The translations under genes and the position numbers were made by a program. Under the pieces are notes generated by a model. The model was given only the letters and a program-made list of their open reading frames with translations, was not told the origin of the DNA and ran no database searches. A stretch of 25,188 nucleotides of DNA from a virus, in the IMG/VR virus record IMGVR_UViG_3300047171_000024, positions 1 through 25,188 of that record; one strand, given 5' to 3'. Below, in pieces: positions 22,875-25,188 of the stretch. The stretch's first letter is position 1. Each line of letters opens with the position of its first letter.

Positions 22875-22883
22875 CGCTGCACC
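22875..22883. other. attR: attR core of the prophage
   Basis: CGCTGCACC here duplicates 161-169. To its right the sequence resumes as an attC (GGACCCGGCC onward). To its left is prophage sequence, including TAGCTAC (22827-22833), a match to the sequence just inside attL (170-176) that may be an integrase arm site. Confidence 0.7.
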
Positions 22884-22975
22884 GGACCCGGCCATGTCCC
22901 TTGTTTCTCAGTGCTTGCCGGTTCGTGTTGTCGCTGCGGGTGTCGCGGCCGGGCCGGTGAGCTGGATCGTTCGGC
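22876..22975 (+). other. Right part of the split attC site
   Basis: L'' GCTGCACC (22876-22883), arm GGACCCGGCC, a 53-nt variable loop, arm GGCCGGGCC, L' GGTGAGC (22956-22962), spacer TGGATC and R' GTTCGGC (22969-22975). The variable part closely follows that of the site at 24982-25094. Its proper R'' is at 150-156. Locally, GCGGAAC (22861-22867) could serve as a substitute R'' with one mismatch and an 8-nt spacer. Confidence 0.85.
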
Positions 22976-22991
22976 AACCGGAGGACAAAGC

Positions 22992-23183
22992 ATGGCGCGT
23001 CGATGCAACGACTGCGGAAAGGTCATCGGCGGTGGAAGTGACCTGATCTTTCATTGCAGCTGCGGGCTCTGCACGCGCTGTCGCAGGAAAGTGGTATCGG
23101 AGGGGCGATTCGGGAGCAGTGGGTGCCTGATCCTGGTCGCGCTGCCTATGGCTCTCCTCACCGCGCTCTTTGGGTTGCTGTAA
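22992..23183 (+). CDS. Small zinc-ribbon-like membrane protein, cassette gene
   Basis: 63 aa. The N-terminal half has Cys5 and Cys8, then HCSCGLCTRC (His21, Cys22, Cys24, Cys27, Cys30), a zinc-ribbon or knuckle-like pattern. The C-terminal 19 residues (LILVALPMALLTALFGLL) form a membrane helix. GGAGG precedes the ATG by about 8 bases. It is the first gene of a cassette and its stop overlaps the next start (TAATG at 23181), indicating coupling. A membrane-tethered metal-binding protein of unknown role. Confidence 0.7.
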   Translation: MARRCNDCGKVIGGGSDLIFHCSCGLCTRCRRKVVSEGRFGSSGCLILVALPMALLTALFGLL

Positions 23184-23731
23184 TGACGATTCAAGATGCC
23201 CAGACCTACTTCGGAGGCCACATTGCTGCCCTGCGGAAAATGTGTCCCGATGGGACGCCTTGGGTGTTTCTCTGCGCGTCCGCTGTGATCGAGTACCTCT
23301 CCAAACTTGCCGCCGGTGCGGACCAAGGCGGGGCCGGGTTTAAGCAGTTCATCCACCAGTACTTCCCAGATGGGTATCTCGACTTCAAGTACAAGTCAGG
23401 TACCGCCGACCTCCCCGAACAGATGTACCATGTGCTCCGATGTGGCATCGTTCACAGTTTCAGCATGATTCCCGATTCGCGGGGGCAGGACAAGGGCGCG
23501 CGGGATCGGTCCGTCGTCATGTCCCACCACGAGGTTCATCTCTCCCCGTACTCGAGCTCCCTGGCTCCCGACGCTTGCTGCTTGCGTGCCGACGCCTTCG
23601 TTGCTGATATCGAGACTGCGACGAACAAGCTGTTCACAGCGGCGCAGGCGGCTACGCCCGTGGGTCAACAAGTTGCCCAGAACATCGAGAGTTGGTTGCA
23701 GCAGCATCCACCGATCAGGGGCGATGTGTAG
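23183..23731 (+). CDS. Cassette-encoded hypothetical protein, 182 aa
   Basis: I do not recognise a named family. It is soluble and probably helical. PWVFLCASAVIEYLSKLA and YHVLRCGIVHSFSM are the most structured parts. The second contains R-C-G-I-V-H, which fits the R-x4-H motif of HEPN RNases, but that short motif occurs by chance. Its start overlaps the stop of the zinc-ribbon gene by one base (TAATG), and both share one cassette. Two-gene cassettes are less common than one-gene ones and often hold toxin-antitoxin pairs (inference). Confidence 0.7.
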   Translation: MTIQDAQTYFGGHIAALRKMCPDGTPWVFLCASAVIEYLSKLAAGADQGGAGFKQFIHQYFPDGYLDFKYKSGTADLPEQMYHVLRCGIVHSFSMIPDSRGQDKGARDRSVVMSHHEVHLSPYSSSLAPDACCLRADAFVADIETATNKLFTAAQAATPVGQQVAQNIESWLQQHPPIRGDV

Positions 23732-23734
23732 TCA

Positions 23735-23827
23735 GGCACTGACCGCCCCGTGTTCGTACTTTTCTGCTCCCTACCCTTCTCGTTGGCGCGCGGGTGTTGC
23801 CGGCGGCAGGTGAGCGTGTTGTTCGGC
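23735..23827 (+). other. Degenerate attC site
   Basis: The right half is perfect: L' GGTGAGC (23809-23815), spacer GTGTT and R' GTTCGGC (23821-23827). The left half is decayed: GGCACTGACC (23735-23744) resembles GGCGCTGCACC with a substitution and a deletion, and no R'' is recognisable where it should overlap the stop codon region (about 23724-23731). It separates two cassettes. Confidence 0.6.
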
Positions 23828-23845
23828 GAAGAAAGGTGATTTGCG

Positions 23846-24331
23846 ATGGCAGACGGCGTGAACGTAGACGGACTCCGCCAATTCTACACCGAGAACGCGG
23901 TGGCTCGAACATTCCTCGACCACGCCGCCCAACGCGAGCGTGACTTGTCAGAGACGTCGGTGGACCGCACCTTGGCGATACTCAAGGAGCATGCGGTCGA
24001 ATCCAACCGCGCTGAGGTGGTGGCACTCTTCCAGCGCCTCGAAAAACTTGGCTGCGGGCAGTTCATCATCGGTCGCCGCGGTCGCCCGTCTCGCCTCGCA
24101 TGGAGCGCGAGCATAGTGTCTATCGGTAAAGCGGCGGTCGGGGAACAGCACGTGGTCGCCGAGTTGCCGCCGACGACAACCACGGTGGTCGCACCCGATG
24201 ATGAGATGCTCTCCCACAGCTACCACCTGCGACTTGGAGTGACGGTCGTGTTCGAGCTGCCTGCGGATCTCACCCCGTCTGAGGCAGAGCGTTTGGCCGG
24301 GTTCATCAAGACACTCCCGATGAGTGAGTAG
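23846..24331 (+). CDS. Cassette-encoded hypothetical protein, 161 aa
   Basis: The N-terminal half is helical with a segment (VVALFQRLEKLGCGQFIIGRRGRPSRLAW) that looks like the end of a winged helix-turn-helix with a basic wing. The C-terminal half has HSYHLRLGVTVVFELPADLTPSEAERLAGFIKTLP, a conserved-looking beta-helix unit that I have seen in hypothetical proteins but cannot name. A DNA-binding regulator or antitoxin is plausible. It is the single gene of its cassette, starts 19 bp after R', and has AAAGG upstream of the ATG. Confidence 0.7.
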   Translation: MADGVNVDGLRQFYTENAVARTFLDHAAQRERDLSETSVDRTLAILKEHAVESNRAEVVALFQRLEKLGCGQFIIGRRGRPSRLAWSASIVSIGKAAVGEQHVVAELPPTTTTVVAPDDEMLSHSYHLRLGVTVVFELPADLTPSEAERLAGFIKTLPMSE

Positions 24332-24405
24332 CTCGGGATGCGGTGGAGCAGAAGCGGGCAGAATCAAGAATTGGCCGGTCGTTTGCTGGATCGGTTTCCC
24401 TCTGA

Positions 24406-24496
24406 GCCGAACCCGCCGCTGCACCGGACCCCGCCATCTGCTTCAGTTGCGAGGCTCACTCCATCGTGGCGGGGCCGGTGAGCTATTTCGTTCGGC
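24406..24496 (+). other. attC: attC site, intact, 91 bp
   Basis: R'' GCCGAAC (24406-24412), 5-nt spacer CCGCC, L'' GCTGCACC (24418-24425), arm GGACCCCGCC, variable loop, arm GGCGGGGCC, L' GGTGAGC (24477-24483), 6-nt spacer TATTTC and R' GTTCGGC (24490-24496). Folding leaves an extra G in GCTGCACC and an extra A in CCGGACCCC unpaired, 6 nt apart, the same positions as in aadA7-type attC. The core CGCTGCACC used by the prophage is also present (24417-24425). Confidence 0.9.
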
Positions 24497-24547
24497 AAGA
24501 GAAGGCTTTTTCAACCGGCGTCGCGTCAGCCGTGAAGACGCACAGCG

Positions 24548-24817
24548 ATGGGTGTTCGGGTCATGGTCGGGGAGCGTGAGCCAATCGGACTCGCGCTCAG
24601 GCGGCTCAAGAAGCAATTGGAACGTGCGGGCGTGCCCGGGGAGGTGCGACGACATGTGTCCTTCGTCGATGGCACCGAGATCCGTCGGGCCAAGCGGTTT
24701 CGCAAGCGGTTCCGGTCTCGGGAGGCCGCCCTTCTGGCCCGGATGGCATTGGGACTGACCGGCCCCGCGCTCGATGAAGCGAAGGCGGAGTTCTGGCGGC
24801 GCACGGGCAAGCCGTGA
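24548..24817 (+). CDS. rpsU: Ribosomal protein bS21 homologue, cassette gene
   Basis: 89 aa. Residues 5 to about 50, EREPIGLALRRLKKQLERAGVPGEVRRH, align with the bS21 core ([28 protein letters not shown] in E. coli), followed by a basic KRFRKRFRSRE. The last 25 residues (MALGLTGPALDEAKAEFWRRTGKP) are not part of typical bS21. bS21 is a small 30S protein involved in initiation, so finding it as the only gene of an integron cassette is unusual. It may be a paralogue that makes specialised ribosomes. ATG at 24548; a second ATG at 24563 is possible but would drop the first beta part. No strong ribosome-binding site is visible. Confidence 0.82.
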   Translation: MGVRVMVGEREPIGLALRRLKKQLERAGVPGEVRRHVSFVDGTEIRRAKRFRKRFRSREAALLARMALGLTGPALDEAKAEFWRRTGKP

Positions 24818-24981
24818 GCGAGACGGGCAGCGCTGAGCAAGGCCGACCGAACCGGCCGCGGTACCGAACCCGGCCACGAAAGCGGGTGTCGTGCCTCTGG
24901 CGCCGCGCGGTCGCGAAGAGTTGGCGAATCCGCGTCAGCGCACGAAGCACAGCGGCGTAAGGTTGCGGGGCGCGCCCAAGA
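24818..24981. other. Cassette spacer before the last attC, no gene seen
   Basis: About 164 bp of GC-rich DNA between the bS21 stop and R'' of the attC at 24982. CCGAACCGGCC and CCGAACCCGGCC are reminiscent of R'' plus spacer, which suggests remnants of older attC halves, but no complete partner is present. No start with a supported frame. Confidence 0.4.
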
Positions 24982-25094
24982 GCCGAACCTGGCGCTGCAC
25001 CGGACCCGGCCGTCTGATTTGTTTCTCGCAGCTCACTCGTTTGTCGTTCGGGCTGCGGGTATCGCGGCCGGGCCGGTGAGCTGGATCGTTCGGC
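24982..25094 (+). other. attC: attC site, intact, 113 bp
   Basis: R'' GCCGAAC (24982-24988), spacer CTGGC, L'' GCTGCACC (24994-25001), arm GGACCCGGCC, variable loop, arm GGCCGGGCC, L' GGTGAGC (25075-25081), spacer TGGATC and R' GTTCGGC (25088-25094). The same two unpaired bases occur in the left arm. Length and arms match the split site rebuilt from 150-169 and 22884-22975 (112 bp). Confidence 0.9.
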
Positions 25095-25188
25095 GAGAAG
25101 AGGGCGCGAGCGTTCGTGCGTGGTGGCGGGCGCGTCCGCGGCGCACACGACGGTCGGGTCGGCGGCTCCGCGGAAGCGCGTCGGTGGT
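25095..25188. other. Start of a further cassette, cut by the window edge
   Basis: GC-rich sequence after R', ending with a copy of the repeat seen at the left edge of the window (25166-25184 against 11-29, one mismatch). No gene start is visible before the edge. Confidence 0.4.

Larger units (their letters stand above)
161..22883 (-). mobile_element. Siphovirus-type prophage integrated inside an attC site
   Basis: The element is bounded by a 9-bp direct repeat CGCTGCACC (161-169 and 22875-22883), about 22.7 kb apart. The integrase gene is the gene nearest the right end. Inside lies an HK97-type head module (TerS, TerL, portal, S78 protease, capsid), head-tail adaptors, a tail tube, a frameshifted tail chaperone and a tape measure, which are the genes of a non-contractile tailed phage. 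All genes are on the minus strand. No lysis cassette, CI-like repressor or lytic replication module was recognised, so it may be a reduced prophage or may use unfamiliar genes. The boundaries rest on the attC interruption and not on an excision assay. Confidence 0.85.

Noticed and set aside
22839-22991. Upstream extension of the zinc-ribbon gene (114-aa version)
   Set aside because: It would translate through the attC site; the ATG at 22992 has a good ribosome-binding site after R'.
24891-25079. 62-codon + strand frame across the last attC
   Set aside because: It reads attC sequence (RCTGPG) and has no support.
1-25188. CRISPR array, rRNA or tRNA
   Set aside because: I looked for regularly spaced identical repeats and for tRNA-like cloverleafs at the element ends and saw none; the repeated units are attC sites.

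Overview
Overall: the window reads as a planctomycete chromosome, most likely Gemmata-like. The evidence is high GC content by eye, a DUF1559 protein, a planctomycete-type tyrosine recombinase with the box LGLNCGF, a free-standing RHS tip, and a GC-rich cassette array. It contains one element of about 22.7 kb, a siphovirus-type prophage, with integron-like gene cassettes on both sides. No integron integrase gene is in view.

Flanks (1-169 and 22876-25188): the repeats here have the full anatomy of integron attC sites. Each has an R'' box GCCGAAC, a 5-nt spacer, L'' GCTGCACC, a variable hairpin, L' GGTGAGC, a 5-6 nt spacer and R' GTTCGGC. Two unpaired bases lie in the left arm, at the same spacing as in classical attC sites. 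Cassette genes are on the + strand: a small zinc-ribbon/membrane protein, a 182-aa unknown overlapping it by one base, a 161-aa unknown, and a ribosomal protein bS21 homologue.

Prophage (161-22883): the element sits inside one attC site. The 9-bp sequence CGCTGCACC is present at both ends (161-169 and 22875-22883). Joining the flanks across it rebuilds a normal 112-bp attC, against 113 bp for the intact site at 24982-25094. The phage appears to use the L'' part of attC as its attachment site. Every prophage gene is on the minus strand. From right to left they are: integrase; a cargo block (transglutaminase-like protein, RHS tip with a Cys/His tail, DUF1559 protein); a DUF3102-like protein; a DUF3168-like protein; TerS; HNH; TerL; portal; protease; capsid; connector proteins; tail tube; tail chaperone with a programmed -1 frameshift; a short tape measure; a tail protein; a fibre fused through a Ser-rich stalk to a GT25 glycosyltransferase; a glycosyltransferase/O-methyltransferase fusion; a putative replication initiator; an unknown; and a DNA cytosine methyltransferase. 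No lysis gene or classical repressor was recognised.

Structures and control: a long A-B-A'-B' inverted-repeat arrangement lies directly upstream of the replication-like gene. A strong + strand terminator follows with no + strand gene before it. Two minus-strand terminators separate transcription blocks. A short motif close to CTANATACGG sits just upstream of several phage gene starts and may be a phage promoter. The start codon of the methyltransferase lies in a perfect 12-bp hairpin.
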